A stretch of 64,000 bases of DNA from an uncultured cyanobacterium (lineage in GTDB: Bacteria; Cyanobacteriota; Cyanobacteriia; Cyanobacteriales; Nostocaceae), in contig CAINGU010000082.1 of assembly GCA_903848645.1 (NCBI GenBank), positions 124,001-188,000 of the forward strand, in the 5' to 3' direction. Of this stretch, positions 39,741 to 50,100 are shown piece by piece (position 1 is the stretch's first letter; every line of letters begins with the position of its first letter). The position numbers were made by a program, and so were the translations under genes. The notes under the pieces are model-generated. The model was not told the origin of the DNA and searched no databases. It worked only from the letters and a program-made list of their open reading frames with translations.

Positions 39741-39866
39741 AACGTCTGTGATTTTCAAGAGCATATACGGGGTAATATCTGGCAAATAACTAGCCATAAG
39801 TTTTTTATGGTCTAATTGTTACTGATATTTCACAAGAGATATGCTTTTGAAAATCAACAGGCGTTA
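39741..39866. repeat. Large inverted repeat downstream of petD (MITE-like or RNA hairpin)
   Basis: The left arm 39741-39766 (AACGTCTGT...AGCATAT) and right arm 39839-39865 (reverse complement AACGCCTGTT...AGCATAT) match over about 26 positions, with two substitutions and one indel. The 72-base centre includes a smaller hairpin CCATAA/TTATGG (39794-39810). The substitutions (T/C and G/A) preserve G-U pairing in RNA. It could be the petBD terminator/stabiliser or a non-autonomous mobile element. No clear target-site duplication seen. Confidence 0.65.
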
Positions 39867-39999
39867 ACTAATGGAGAATGATGGCAGAAAACCTTTTAGA
39901 TTAGTGATGAACATGGAGTTAAAACCAAAATATCTCTAATTTAAAATCACCAAGAAACGCAAAATATTTTTCACTTACTTTCTATTCAAGTCACGGTCA

Positions 40000-40443
40000 A
40001 TGCTTAGCATAGTGCAGCAAGACCATCGAACGGTAAAGAGCGATCTTAAGCTCCTAAACCAAGTGCAACAATGGTTTGAAGAATTTTGTCAGCAATATTT
40101 ACCTAAATATGGCTGGTCAGACAGTCAACTTTATCGTCTTAACCTAGCCTTAGCAGAAGGTTTTACCAACGCAGTTCGTCATGCTCATCATTCTTTACCG
40201 CCGGAAACAACTATAGAAATTCAACTCAGTCTCTGGATTGATAGATTGGAAATAAGAATTTGGGATTATGGAAAACCATTTAATCCTGATGTCATCACTG
40301 AGCCAGAACCGGGTACTCTACAAGTAGGTGGGTATGGATGGTTTTTGCTGCGGCGCTTGGCAGATAAAGTTGTCTATGAACGCGATTCAGATACGAGAAA
40401 TTGTCTGTTAATTGTCAAATATTGTTCAGAACAACAACATTAG
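40000..40443 (+). CDS. Anti-sigma factor-type histidine-kinase-like ATPase (RsbW/SpoIIAB class)
   Basis: 147 residues of the HATPase_c_2 family. N-box NLALAEGFTNAVRHAHHS, G1 box IWDYGKPFNP and G2 box GGYGWFLLRRLAD, giving a complete ATP-binding site but no dimerisation/phosphotransfer His. Such proteins act as switch kinases for anti-sigma-antagonist (STAS) partners. No partner gene is adjacent. Soluble. Confidence 0.9.
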   Translation: MLSIVQQDHRTVKSDLKLLNQVQQWFEEFCQQYLPKYGWSDSQLYRLNLALAEGFTNAVRHAHHSLPPETTIEIQLSLWIDRLEIRIWDYGKPFNPDVITEPEPGTLQVGGYGWFLLRRLADKVVYERDSDTRNCLLIVKYCSEQQH

Positions 40444-40642
40444 AAGTTAGTACAGCAAGGTGGAATTAAAAATTTTAAAAAGCCAATTACACAAGCTTTT
40501 TACGAACTTTGAATAATTCCTTGACTTACCCCGTAGTGTACTAGTTATAATTATGCAGAGCGGATGTATATTTTGAATTCTTGGATCCGTTTTGCTCAAT
40601 TAACAACAACCGTATCTTCTTCACAAAAATTAATATTTTAAA

Positions 40643-41827
40643 ATGCTAAGTAACAATGTGGCAAATCAAATGTCAGGGAGTAAAATAGTCAACAAATCAA
40701 CTACTCATGTATTCTTATTTTTAGAAATTTTTCTCCGAGAAGGTGGAGTTCAATCCTATGTTAAGGATATTTTCGGAGCATATTTGCAGTTAGATGAAGT
40801 TTATCAAGCAGATGTGTTTATCTTGCGAGATAGTCCCGATTGTCAAAACCCTTTTGCCTCAGAAAAGTTGCAATTTCACTATTTTCAAAATAATTCTCTC
40901 ACCATAGGTAGAGTTAAATTAATATTATCTTTACTGTGGTTTTTATGGCAAAAAAAACCTGAACACGTTTTTTGTGGTCATGTTAAACTAGCAGTTCTAA
41001 CAAAAACTTTGTGTCAGTTATTAAGAATTCCCTATACTGTTCTGATCTACGGTAAAGAAGTTTGGGAACCACTGCAAAATCAAGAACGGGAAGCTCTAGC
41101 TTCAGCAGCTATGATTTGGGTAAATAGTACCTACACTCGAGATCGGACTTTCGCGGCTAATCATCTAGATTTAAACAAGGCACAGATGATTCCTTGTAGT
41201 ATAGACGGGAATAAGTTTACTCCCGGACCGAAATTACCAGAACTGGTTGATAAATATGGCTTAAATAATGCCAAGGTATTAGTGACAGTAGCCCGATTAT
41301 GGGCTGGGGATATTTACAAGGGTGTAGATGTAACAATCAGAGCATTACCGCAAATTCTTGAAGTATTCCCAGAGGTCAAATATTTGGTGATTGGCCGTGG
41401 TGATGACCAACCACGATTAGCCCAGTTAGCAAAGGATTTAGGTGTGAGCGATCACGTCATCTTTGCTGGATTTGTACCTACAGAAGCATTAATATTTCAT
41501 TATCGTCTTGCTGATGCCTATATTATGCCCTCGCAAGAAGGCTTTGGTATTGTATATTTAGAAGCAATGGCTTGTGGGATACCTGTGTTGTCGGGGGATG
41601 ATGATGGCTCTGTTGACCCCTTGCAGAATGGTAAATTGGGTTGGAGAGTCCCACACCGTGATGCTGAGGCAGTAGCAGCAGCTTGTATAGAAATTCTCCA
41701 AGGTAATGACCAACGTTGTGATGGACAATGGCTGCGAGAACAGGCTCTTGCTGCATTTGGGATAGAAAATTTCCCACAGCGGTTACAACAACTCCTGCTT
41801 TGTTCATCTGACCTAACCAATAACTAA
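40643..41827 (+). CDS. GT4-family glycosyltransferase
   Basis: 394 residues, GT-B fold. The N-terminal acceptor half includes EGGVQSYVKDIFGAY. The C-terminal nucleotide-sugar half has VARLWAGDIYKGVDVTIRAL and the EX7E motif in SQEGFGIVYLEAMACGIPVL. Likely works in polysaccharide or glycolipid synthesis at the cytoplasmic face. The donor and acceptor are unknown. A small membrane zinc-ribbon gene follows 38 bases later. Confidence 0.92.
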   Translation: MLSNNVANQMSGSKIVNKSTTHVFLFLEIFLREGGVQSYVKDIFGAYLQLDEVYQADVFILRDSPDCQNPFASEKLQFHYFQNNSLTIGRVKLILSLLWFLWQKKPEHVFCGHVKLAVLTKTLCQLLRIPYTVLIYGKEVWEPLQNQEREALASAAMIWVNSTYTRDRTFAANHLDLNKAQMIPCSIDGNKFTPGPKLPELVDKYGLNNAKVLVTVARLWAGDIYKGVDVTIRALPQILEVFPEVKYLVIGRGDDQPRLAQLAKDLGVSDHVIFAGFVPTEALIFHYRLADAYIMPSQEGFGIVYLEAMACGIPVLSGDDDGSVDPLQNGKLGWRVPHRDAEAVAAACIEILQGNDQRCDGQWLREQALAAFGIENFPQRLQQLLLCSSDLTNN

Positions 41828-41865
41828 AATCGCTATCCTAGAGTCAGCAGCACAAAGAAAGAGAC

Positions 41866-42237
41866 ATGAGCTTTAAAAACTTACAATTTAATTTTGATAA
41901 TATTCGCCCTTGGCTGACCCTGTTAGCAATTGCCTGGTTATTAGCATCATTAGGCTTGGGTTGGTTAGTTAATTCTTTAGTGATTATTGTTGGGTTATTA
42001 TTATTTTTACCTGTAATAGCATTCTTTGGGTTTCGCTGGTGGTTAACAAAGAATCTCGTTACTGACCAGTGTCCCGTCTGTAAATATGAATTAACAGGAG
42101 TCAATAACAGTCAAATACAGTGTTCTAATTGTGGTGAGCAGCTATTAGTTAAAAACCTGCAATTTCAACGCTTCACACCAGAAGGGACAATTGATGTGAC
42201 AGCAGTTGAAGTTCAAGCCCAATCACTGGAAGATTAG
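41866..42237 (+). CDS. Small membrane protein with C-terminal zinc ribbon
   Basis: 123 residues. Two closely spaced hydrophobic segments (about 15-60: LTLLAIAWLLASLGLGWLV and IIVGLLLFLPVIAFFGF) form a hairpin anchor. A zinc ribbon with CPVC (about residue 72) and CSNC (about 88) follows, then a C-terminal tail. Conserved-looking cyanobacterial protein, function unknown. AGAGAC precedes ATG 41866. Probably co-transcribed with the upstream glycosyltransferase gene. Confidence 0.82.
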   Translation: MSFKNLQFNFDNIRPWLTLLAIAWLLASLGLGWLVNSLVIIVGLLLFLPVIAFFGFRWWLTKNLVTDQCPVCKYELTGVNNSQIQCSNCGEQLLVKNLQFQRFTPEGTIDVTAVEVQAQSLED

Positions 42238-42276
42238 TCAGTGGTCAGTTGTCAGTTGTCAGTTGTCAGTTGGAAT

Positions 42277-42840
42277 CTAGAAGGGTGAATTCATTAAACT
42301 TGCCGATTGATCAAGATTTTTGAGAAAATGTGGTTGCTGTAGTTCAGAAAGCCAAAGAATCAAAGCATCTTCATTGTTATCTTTGTAATAACCCCGTCGT
42401 TTTCCTGCTGTTTTGAAACCAAACTTTTGATACAAGGAGATCGCAACGTGGTTAGAATCTCGGACTTCGAGAGTAGCTCTCTCCAAGCCAATGTCGGCAG
42501 CATTCCGCAGCAGCGAATACAATAAAGCCTTTCCTAACCCTTGACTATGATATTGAGGATGAACAGCTAAAATTGTAATGTGTGCCTCTTCTAAAATTGA
42601 CCAAAAGCACCCCATTCCTAAAAGTTCGGAGTCATTAAAGGGGGAAAATAAACCCAAAAAATGACTATTAGGACTTTCTAACTCCCGGAGGTAGCCTTCC
42701 ATAGTCCACAAACCATCGAAACAGGCTTTATCCAGTTCTAACAGTTCCGTTAAATTGTCTGTGGTTAAAGATTGAATTTTTAAGTCTGATGAAATCACAA
42801 TTTTTGAGGATTTGAGGATTGAGTTACGGTTAATTAGCAA
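42277..42840 (-). CDS. rimI: GNAT acetyltransferase, RimI type
   Basis: 187 residues from TTG 42840; a GTG at 42798 is an alternative start that keeps the whole domain. GNAT fold with the acetyl-CoA loop LAVHPQYHSQGLGKALLYSLL and the motif LEVRDSNHVAISLYQKFGF, then GKRRGYYKDNNEDALILWL, which match RimI (N-terminal acetylation of ribosomal protein S18, and other targets). Divergent from lysA, with heptamer repeats on both sides (42238-42272 and 42843-42868). Confidence 0.9.
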   Translation of the reverse strand: MLINRNSILKSSKIVISSDLKIQSLTTDNLTELLELDKACFDGLWTMEGYLRELESPNSHFLGLFSPFNDSELLGMGCFWSILEEAHITILAVHPQYHSQGLGKALLYSLLRNAADIGLERATLEVRDSNHVAISLYQKFGFKTAGKRRGYYKDNNEDALILWLSELQQPHFLKNLDQSASLMNSPF

Positions 42841-42939
42841 TTATCCATTACCCATTACCCATTACCAATGAGGGGGTAAACTGGGAATGAGGACATATAC
42901 TCATGCCCTGATTTTTCACAAAGACAACTCTTATTAATT

Positions 42940-44352
42940 ATGGTATCGACTCACCCCGTCGAAGTTCAACTGTCTGGCCGTCAATATTTGCAGCCAACAA
43001 ATAGTAACAGTGCTGATATTTCTCCTAACCAACAACTCTTACCCTTGACAGCTAGAGTTAATCGTCATGACAACCTAGAAATCGGTGGGTGTGATGTCAC
43101 AACCCTAGTTGAACAGTTTGGTTCACCTTTATATATTTTAGATGAAGAAACCCTGCGAACAGCTTGTAAGCAATATCGAGATACCTTCAAGGAATACTAC
43201 CAAGGGGAATCTCAGGTACTTTATGCTTCTAAGGCCTGGAATTGTTTAGCAGTTTGTGCCATTGTGGCCTCAGAAGGGTTAGGAATTGATGTAGTATCTG
43301 GGGGCGAACTTTATACTGCGCTGAATGCGGGTATGAGTCCAAACAAAATCTACTTACATGGAAATAACAAATCTCATGATGAGTTAATTTTAGCAATTGC
43401 GTCTGGTTGTACTATTGTTGCGGATAACTGGCACGAATTACATACCTTAGTCAGGATAGCAGAAGAGCAAACCGAAAATTCCGCTGCTTTGCCCATTCGG
43501 ATGATGCTCCGTTTAACCCCTGGGATAGAATGCCATACTCACGAATATATTCGCACTGGACACTTAGATAGTAAATTTGGGTTTGACCCTAATGATTTAC
43601 AAGCAGTGTTTGCTTTTGTGAGTCAACAGCCTAGTTTAAACTGTGTGGGGTTACACGCTCATATTGGTTCACAAATTTTTGAACGTCAACCACATAGAGA
43701 TTTAGCGGCTGTGATGGTGCAGTGGTTAAGGGATGCGGCTAAACATGGCTTGACGGTGACAGAATTAAATGTTGGTGGTGGTTTAGGAATTAAATATATA
43801 GAATCTGATGATCCTCCCAGCATTACTGAATGGTCAAAGGCGATTTGTGAGGTAGTTCAAGCAGCTTGTACATCGGAAAATCTGCCTTTACCAAAGTTAC
43901 TCTGTGAGCCAGGGCGATCGCTCATTGCCACATCTTGCGTTACTGCTTATACTGTTGGTGCTACCAAAGTTATTCCCGAAATTCGCACCTACGTGGCGAT
44001 TGACGGCGGAATGTCAGACAATCCCCGTCCCATCACTTATCAATCGGTTTATCGGGTAGTAGTTGCTAATAAAATGTCTACTCCCTGCACGGAAACAGTG
44101 ACATTGGCGGGTAAACATTGCGAATCAGGAGATATTCTGATTAAAAATGCCCAACTGCCAAAAACTGCACCAAATGATATTCTCGTAGTTATGGGAACTG
44201 GTGCATACAATTACAGTATGGCATCTAATTACAATCGTCTTCCTCGACCGGCAGCGGTTGTTGTGGCAAATAGCGAAGCAAATTTAATTTTGCAGCGCGA
44301 AACTTATCAAGACTTGATTCGACAAGATTGCCTACCAGAAAGACTGAAATAG
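42940..44352 (+). CDS. lysA: Diaminopimelate decarboxylase
   Basis: 470 residues; converts meso-diaminopimelate to L-lysine. Fold III PLP enzyme: the PLP lysine lies in VLYASKAWNCLAVCAIV, followed by GLGIDVVSGGELYTAL, the HIGSQIFE His motif, LNVGGGLGIKY, the EPGRS phosphate-binding motif and C-terminal AYNYSMASNYNRLPRPAAV. The N-terminal 40 residues are an extension common in cyanobacteria. First of a lysA-cdaA-uppS series on one strand; an STRR-rich 89-base gap follows. Confidence 0.97.
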   Translation: MVSTHPVEVQLSGRQYLQPTNSNSADISPNQQLLPLTARVNRHDNLEIGGCDVTTLVEQFGSPLYILDEETLRTACKQYRDTFKEYYQGESQVLYASKAWNCLAVCAIVASEGLGIDVVSGGELYTALNAGMSPNKIYLHGNNKSHDELILAIASGCTIVADNWHELHTLVRIAEEQTENSAALPIRMMLRLTPGIECHTHEYIRTGHLDSKFGFDPNDLQAVFAFVSQQPSLNCVGLHAHIGSQIFERQPHRDLAAVMVQWLRDAAKHGLTVTELNVGGGLGIKYIESDDPPSITEWSKAICEVVQAACTSENLPLPKLLCEPGRSLIATSCVTAYTVGATKVIPEIRTYVAIDGGMSDNPRPITYQSVYRVVVANKMSTPCTETVTLAGKHCESGDILIKNAQLPKTAPNDILVVMGTGAYNYSMASNYNRLPRPAAVVVANSEANLILQRETYQDLIRQDCLPERLK

Positions 44353-44424
44353 TCCGTAGTCCTTGGTCATTAGTCATTAGCTAAGAACCAATGACTAATG
44401 ACTAATGACTAACGACTAATGACT
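44353..44424. repeat. STRR heptamer array (AATGACT) between lysA and cdaA
   Basis: Inverted heptamers GTCATTA units (about 44368-44382) and then about five AATGACT/AACGACT units (about 44391-44424). The opposed orientations could fold back on each other in the RNA. Confidence 0.8.
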
Positions 44425-44441
44425 ATAAGAATCCAGATGTC

Positions 44442-45410
44442 ATGAGAGATTGGTGGAAGCAATGGCTGATAAACCTGGGAGATTGGTCACAGTCCTTGCT
44501 CCTTGGGACTCTGGATATGATGTTAGTGCTGGCACTGACATACATGATCCTAGTGATTATTAGTGAACGACGCACGTTATGGATGGTGCGAGGATTTATA
44601 GTCTTAATGCTCTGCTCGGCACTGAGTGGCAAATTAGGATTACCTCTGCTCAATTTCGTCCTGGAAAAATTGGTGATTGGCTGTGCTGTAGCTATGGCAG
44701 TAGCACTCCAATCAGAATTTCGTCGCTTTTTGGAACAATTGGGACGTGGTGAATTTTGGCAGTTGTTTCGGAATAATCGCTTGGCCATTCCTAAGTCGGA
44801 TAGTGTCATTGATGAAATTGTGGATGCAGTTAAGGAATTATCCAAAAATCGGATTGGGGCTTTACTAATTTTAGAAACCACAGGACCTATTGAAGAGCAA
44901 GATTTCTCAGTTCCAGGAGTCAAGCTCAATGCCGAAGTTTCTAAAGAACTAATCCAAACTATTTTTCAACCCAAAACCCTGTTACACGATGGAGCAACGT
45001 TAATTCGTGGTTCACGCATTGTATCATCAGGTATAATTTTACCACTTTCAGGACGCACAGCTTCACGGCAGTTGGGAACACGCCATCGGGCAGCTATGGG
45101 AATTACGGAAAGAGTCGAAAATTGTATTTGTGTCGTTGTATCTGAAGAAACGGGTTCTATTTCCTTAGCGGAACGCGGAACTCTATATAGACCACTAACT
45201 ATTAAAAAGCTCAAAGAGTCTTTAGAGGCACGATTTTCTCCAACTGTAGATCGGGAAGCTGTAGCCCCTGGTATTTTAAGTTTAGTTCGTCAACTTGGTA
45301 GTCAGTCACTAAAATTAATTTCCCGATTACCTGGATTACCTTGTCTTCGACACGCTACCCGTAGCTTGCTGCCCCGTAGGGGTACGACCGCTTCTCAAGA
45401 TAAAAAATGA
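44442..45410 (+). CDS. cdaA: Diadenylate cyclase (c-di-AMP synthase, CdaA)
   Basis: 322 residues. Three N-terminal transmembrane helices (about 20-90: [44 protein letters not shown]) are followed by a DisA_N cyclase domain. Catalytic motifs are [11 protein letters not shown] (DGA) and [10 protein letters not shown] (RHR); the GSISLAERG segment is typical. Makes c-di-AMP, which controls osmolyte and K+ balance. The last about 22 residues (301-322, [16 protein letters not shown]...) are translated from a GC-rich dispersed repeat at 45345-45396 and look acquired. The stop overlaps the uppS start by 4 bases (ATGA). Confidence 0.96.
   Translation: MRDWWKQWLINLGDWSQSLLLGTLDMMLVLALTYMILVIISERRTLWMVRGFIVLMLCSALSGKLGLPLLNFVLEKLVIGCAVAMAVALQSEFRRFLEQLGRGEFWQLFRNNRLAIPKSDSVIDEIVDAVKELSKNRIGALLILETTGPIEEQDFSVPGVKLNAEVSKELIQTIFQPKTLLHDGATLIRGSRIVSSGIILPLSGRTASRQLGTRHRAAMGITERVENCICVVVSEETGSISLAERGTLYRPLTIKKLKESLEARFSPTVDREAVAPGILSLVRQLGSQSLKLISRLPGLPCLRHATRSLLPRRGTTASQDKK
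45345..45396. repeat. GC-rich dispersed repeat inside the cdaA 3' end
   Basis: Contains CACGCTACCCGTAGC and a GCCCCGTAGGGGT palindrome (CCCC/GGGG arms), the same kind of GC-rich 'GCTACGC/CCGTAGG' sequence seen in dispersed repeats of Nostocales and in shorter form at about 18508-18525 and 52300-52318 here. It is read in frame as the CdaA C-terminus. Confidence 0.6.
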
Positions 45411-46156
45411 AAACACAACCAACTGATTTGCAATATTTACCCCTTGACTTAAAACGAGAATTACTACCCCACCACGTCGCGGTAATTATGGATGGTAATG
45501 GCCGATGGGCAAAGCGTCAAGGTTTACCCCGAATTATGGGTCATAAAGCTGGTGTAAATGTTCTCAAGGATTTGCTGCACTGTTGCAAGGACTGGGGAAT
45601 TAAAGCCCTAACGGCCTATGCTTTTTCGACGGAAAACTGGAAAAGACCAGAGGAAGAGGTGGAATTTTTAATGACTCTGTTCCAGCGAGTTCTGCGGCAA
45701 GAACTGCGGGAAATGGTGGAGGAAAATGTGCAAATTCAGTTCGTGGGTAATTTGTCAGCTTTGCCACAGGCACTTCAGACGGAAATTTCCCGTTCTATGG
45801 CTCAAACTCAGGATAATCGCAGTATTCGGTTTACAATTGCGACTAATTATGGGAGTAGACAAGAGATTTTACAAGCTTGTCGAGCGATCGCTCAAAAAGT
45901 CCAAGAAGGGTTACTAAAGCCTGACGACATCTCCGAAGAAATATTTGAAGCTCATTTATATACGGCCGGAGTAGCAGATCCCGATTTATTAATTCGTACC
46001 AGTGGAGAAATGCGATTATCAAATTTCTTACTTTGGCAAATGGCCTATGGAGAAATTTATATTAGTGACGCTCTTTGGCCAGATTTTAACCGCAGTGAGT
46101 TTCATCGAGCTTTATCTGCTTATCAACAACGAGAACGCCGTTTTGGGAAAGTGTGA
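45407..46156 (+). CDS. uppS: Isoprenyl transferase (undecaprenyl diphosphate synthase)
   Basis: 249 residues; adds isopentenyl units in cis to make the C55 carrier lipid for peptidoglycan and polysaccharide. All conserved regions are present: [20 protein letters not shown] (catalytic Asp), [22 protein letters not shown], and [20 protein letters not shown]. Starts within the cdaA stop (ATGA overlap), so the two are translationally coupled, linking c-di-AMP and cell-wall lipid synthesis genes. Confidence 0.97.
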   Translation: MKTQPTDLQYLPLDLKRELLPHHVAVIMDGNGRWAKRQGLPRIMGHKAGVNVLKDLLHCCKDWGIKALTAYAFSTENWKRPEEEVEFLMTLFQRVLRQELREMVEENVQIQFVGNLSALPQALQTEISRSMAQTQDNRSIRFTIATNYGSRQEILQACRAIAQKVQEGLLKPDDISEEIFEAHLYTAGVADPDLLIRTSGEMRLSNFLLWQMAYGEIYISDALWPDFNRSEFHRALSAYQQRERRFGKV

Positions 46157-46210
46157 CAATTTTGGATTTTAGATTAATAATGAATCCAAAATGCAAAATC
46201 CAAAATTAGA

Positions 46211-46483
46211 TTATGGTCCAGCAAAAACGGCTTTTTCTATATCTTCCCGACTCAGGGAATATTTAAAGGAGCGTTGAATATCTTGACTGTTTTCTGCTGA
46301 TGAGAAATACCGAACTGTAATTTGTTCAGTATCTAAGCAAAGTTCTGCTTCCCAACTAGATCGTTGTATCCGCCAACAATGTAGTTGGGTATCGTCTTGT
46401 TGACAACCTTGGTTTTTTAGCCATTGTTCAATTTGTGGTAAAGGATGACTATATAGGGGTGTATCAGGGGAAAGCATAAGCAA
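46211..46483 (-). CDS. DUF3143 small protein
   Basis: 90-residue protein of the cyanobacterial/plastid DUF3143 family: SPDTPLYSHPLPQIEQWL, then CWRIQRSSWEAELCLDTEQITVRY and a C-terminal SLSREDIEKAVFAGP. Function unknown. The J-domain gene lies 37 bases upstream on the same strand and is probably co-transcribed with it; this pairing appears conserved in cyanobacteria as far as I recall. Confidence 0.83.
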   Translation of the reverse strand: MLMLSPDTPLYSHPLPQIEQWLKNQGCQQDDTQLHCWRIQRSSWEAELCLDTEQITVRYFSSAENSQDIQRSFKYSLSREDIEKAVFAGP

Positions 46484-46520
46484 TTTAAAATGATTGTTTA
46501 GTTAAAGGGGGAAGTTGGGT

Positions 46521-47000
46521 TTATAAAATTACTTCTTGGCGAAGAACAGCAATAGCGATCGCTAATAGCATACAACCAACAATGGTCAACCCCAAAATAA
46601 ATAATACAAATATTTCTCCAGACGATAAGGGGCGATCGCTTGCATCTAGATACATTGATTTTGAAAAATCATAGGGCTTATGCGCGGGCTGGTTTAAATC
46701 CGGTGGGACTTGAATTACCCCAAAACGGGAATAACCAATTTTTAAATCATAGCTTAAGCGCCGTTCTGGGTTACTAATGGTCGCGTAAGCTGCGTTGATT
46801 TGTTGAAATTTAGCTGTAGCAATATTGGCAGGTAATTCTGTCGTATCTGGATGATAGAGTTTGCTTAGTTCTCGATAAGCGCGACGGATATCAATTACAG
46901 ATGCTCCGGGATGAAGTCCTAGCAGGGAATAATAGGTAGTATTGCTGCTTTGTGGGACTTCTCCATGATGATTTACGGTTTTTTGAGTCACTTTGCTCAA
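46521..47000 (-). CDS. J-domain protein with C-terminal membrane anchor
   Basis: 159 residues. J domain at about 22-85 with the HPD tripeptide in LSKLYHPDTTELP, so able to stimulate an Hsp70. A linker and one C-terminal transmembrane helix (IFVLFILGLTIVGCMLLAIAIAVL, about 130-153) would tether a DnaK to a membrane. No Zn finger or substrate domain. First gene of a pair with the DUF3143 gene. Confidence 0.88.
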   Translation of the reverse strand: MSKVTQKTVNHHGEVPQSSNTTYYSLLGLHPGASVIDIRRAYRELSKLYHPDTTELPANIATAKFQQINAAYATISNPERRLSYDLKIGYSRFGVIQVPPDLNQPAHKPYDFSKSMYLDASDRPLSSGEIFVLFILGLTIVGCMLLAIAIAVLRQEVIL

Positions 47001-47185
47001 AGAAGTTTTTTATATTCTAAATCATCTTTACGAGATGTTTCTCCGGTATAGTTTTTTTGAGGTAAGTTAATTTGCGTTCAGAAGAAATTTGATAGTTGGC
47101 TGGCTCTGCTCAAACTCCTTTCTATTTTTTCTTCAACTATGACATCTACAAAATAATTTTTGATTACCAGGAAATTCGTAACTTA

Positions 47186-50100
47186 ATGCTAATAGAGAAA
47201 CCCCTTCTTTCAACATCTAGATTAACTTTTGCTTTATTTGCCTCTGATGCTCACTATCTACCTGCTGTACAACTGATAAGTTTGCTAACGGCTAAGAAGT
47301 TGGCAAAAGTCCGGGCATTAAAACGCTTTCGTGTTGTCCCATCAACAAATTCAGCCATTGAATGGTTGAATATCAACACTGTTTCTCAAGATATTCTTCA
47401 AGAATATTTTTGTGGTGCGGAAACGGCATTTGTGTTTATTATGCCCACAGATTTGTCAGATATTACTCAACTGACACACTCAATGCTAGAAATCGCAAAA
47501 GCAGCAGGAGTCCGTCGTTTAGCTTGGGTTGCACCAGCCTGTCCTCCCGGAACAGAACTAAGTCAACGTCTAACTGAAGCTGCAAATACTGTCCGTTCCT
47601 CTGGATTAGAGACTTTAGTATTATTTCATGCGCCTTTACTCTCTGATTTACTAGAGCAAAAGAAGGAATTAAAATTCCGGCGGACTCTATCTTTACCACT
47701 AGGTAACAGCAGTTTACCTTGGTTAGCACCAGAGGTAATTGCCAAGGCACTATATAAATGGGCGTTGGGTGAATTGAACAGTCAACCACCAGAACTGCTA
47801 ACAGGGGCAACGCAACTTACAGGACAGGATATTGCCAAAGCACTATCGGCTGTACTGTCGCAAACAATGAATACACGGCAGTTTGCTCAACTGCGATTTG
47901 AGGCGATTGACTTAGATCAAAGTGGACAGATTGATGCAGAAGAACTTTTTCCCTATCTGTTGGATTTAGGATACAGCCACGACGATGCTCAAACAATTCT
48001 GCAACAGGCGGATACAGACAAAAGTGGGACAATAGATTTTGAGGAATTCATTCAGGGATTAGAAGAACATCTGAGCAAGATTTTATCAGATGTACCTACA
48101 GAAGTGCGTTACTTTGATCTACCTCCATCCGCAGCACTGCACGACTGGATGGTAAGCGGTATCAGTGATAAGGCTGCCAAGTCCCGTTTAGAGTGGCTAA
48201 CGGCATTGAATCAGTATGGATTGCCAGAACAGGGAGAAACTGTAACTGAATGGTGGAATTTACCTAATCCTTCCCTAAAAGATTGGGCAAATCAACATAT
48301 TTTGGAATTAATCAACGTCTATATTCTGCCAGGACGAGGCATTCTGACTATCAGTGAAGGATTGCTAGAAGGAAGACCAGCATTAATTACCCGTTTGCTA
48401 CAAGCTAATAATAGAATGCTGATTGGTCAGCGTAGTCTTGACGGTGAACTGTTGGAGTGGCGCTGGGAAGATGAGGATACTAGCAATCTGGAGGAGGTAC
48501 GCTACACAGCCGAAAATGGTAGTGAACGAGTCCTCAAATTAAGAGATAGCAAGCTGGCCAGCCTCTCTGTGAAAGGACGTTGGGCAGGACGGAGGTTAGC
48601 AATTCAATTATTTTTCCAAGATCAGCTTTTACCACGTTGGCAGGTGGCTTTATTCAGAGAATTGGGAGAATTGCAGATTGAGGAAGCGATCGCTCTGGGT
48701 GCGGATAGTGATATTGTTTGTAACTGCACAAAGACCACCTGTGGCAGGGTGCGAGAACTGATTGAGACAGGTTTGGATACCTTAGACAGAATTGTTGAGC
48801 AAACTCAAGTAACGATGGTTTGTGGTAGTTGCCAACCTTTAGTTGAGGAAATGTTAGGTTCGGCAAGTCTGGCGGTTGCTGAACTGATTGGTAAACAAGA
48901 TTTAGGACGAAATATGGTGTGTTTCCAGTTTCGTCCGGTGTATGAAGAAATTGTCGCCTCTAAACCGGGACAACATATCTTAATTCAAGGGCGGGTTGAT
49001 GGCAGTTGGGCAACTCGCGCTTATACTTTGAGTTCACCAGCGGATCAAACAAAGCAGTATGAAATCACGGTTAAACGTGAGGAGTTAGGATTATTTTCGC
49101 GGTGGTTATGCGATCGCGCTGATGGAGACGCTTTAATTAGAATTTCCCAACCACGGGGTGAGTTTGTCTTGGAAGATGAACAGCCTGTGATTTTCTTTGC
49201 TGGGGGAATTGGGATTACTCCAGCGATCGCTATGATGCGAACTCTTGCTAATCGTGGTGATACTCGTTTATTTCATCTTGATTGTTCTGCTCCCTATTCC
49301 GAAGATTTCGTTTTTAAATCAGAATTGGAAGAACTCACGACTGCTCACCCAAATTTAACTTTTACTCTCCGTGCCACCCGATCTGGTAAAAGACTGGATG
49401 CAGTCGCAGTCCAAAATCTTTATTCCTATGCTGACGGAACAGTTGCATTTATGTGTGGTCCCCAGCCCTTTATGGATGGAATGCGCGACTATTTGCAGCA
49501 AGCTGGCTGGCCAAATACAGCTATTCATCAAGAGTTATTCTCCTCAAAATTGGATGAAGAGGGCAAAGCTAATACTCCCGTCCGGCAAGCAATTCAACTA
49601 GCAGGAGGCATTACCCCGATTGAGCAAGACAGTATATATGTTGAGGCGATCACTTCGGTAATGCCGGAAGCAGAAGTATTCCTCAAGCAATGTTACTTAG
49701 AACAAGGATTAGCGGAAGTATTCATCCCGCGTTGGCAAGAGGTAAAAGCCACCATTGAGGAAACAGGAACTTATGAACACACTTATGATGAACTAGCTTA
49801 TGGGACAAAGTTAGCTTGGCGTAATAGTAATCGTTGCTTGGGACGGAATTTTTGGCAAAGTTTGCAATTGCGCGATATGCGACATCTGCAAACCGAAGAA
49901 GAGATTTTTCAAACTTTAGTAGAACATATTAAATTTGCTACCAATAACGGTAATTTGCGATCAACTATTACCATCCTTAGTCCTTACCTGAAAATTCGGA
50001 TCTGGAACGGTTTGATGTTGCGGTATGCAGGTTATCGGCAACCAGATGGTTCAATTTTGGGTGATCCTGCCAACGTTGAATTAACAGAACAAGCACTGAA

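Noticed and set aside
47096-47185. TTG-initiated 30-residue N-terminal extension of the NOS protein
   Set aside because: No ribosome-binding site before the TTG, and the extension is aromatic/low-complexity; ATG 47186 with AGGA upstream is preferred.
48066-48700. Possible globin domain in the NOS protein, as in Synechococcus PCC 7335 NOS
   Set aside because: The segment between EF-hands and the [2Fe-2S] domain shows no proximal-His/Phe-CD1 globin pattern that I can see.
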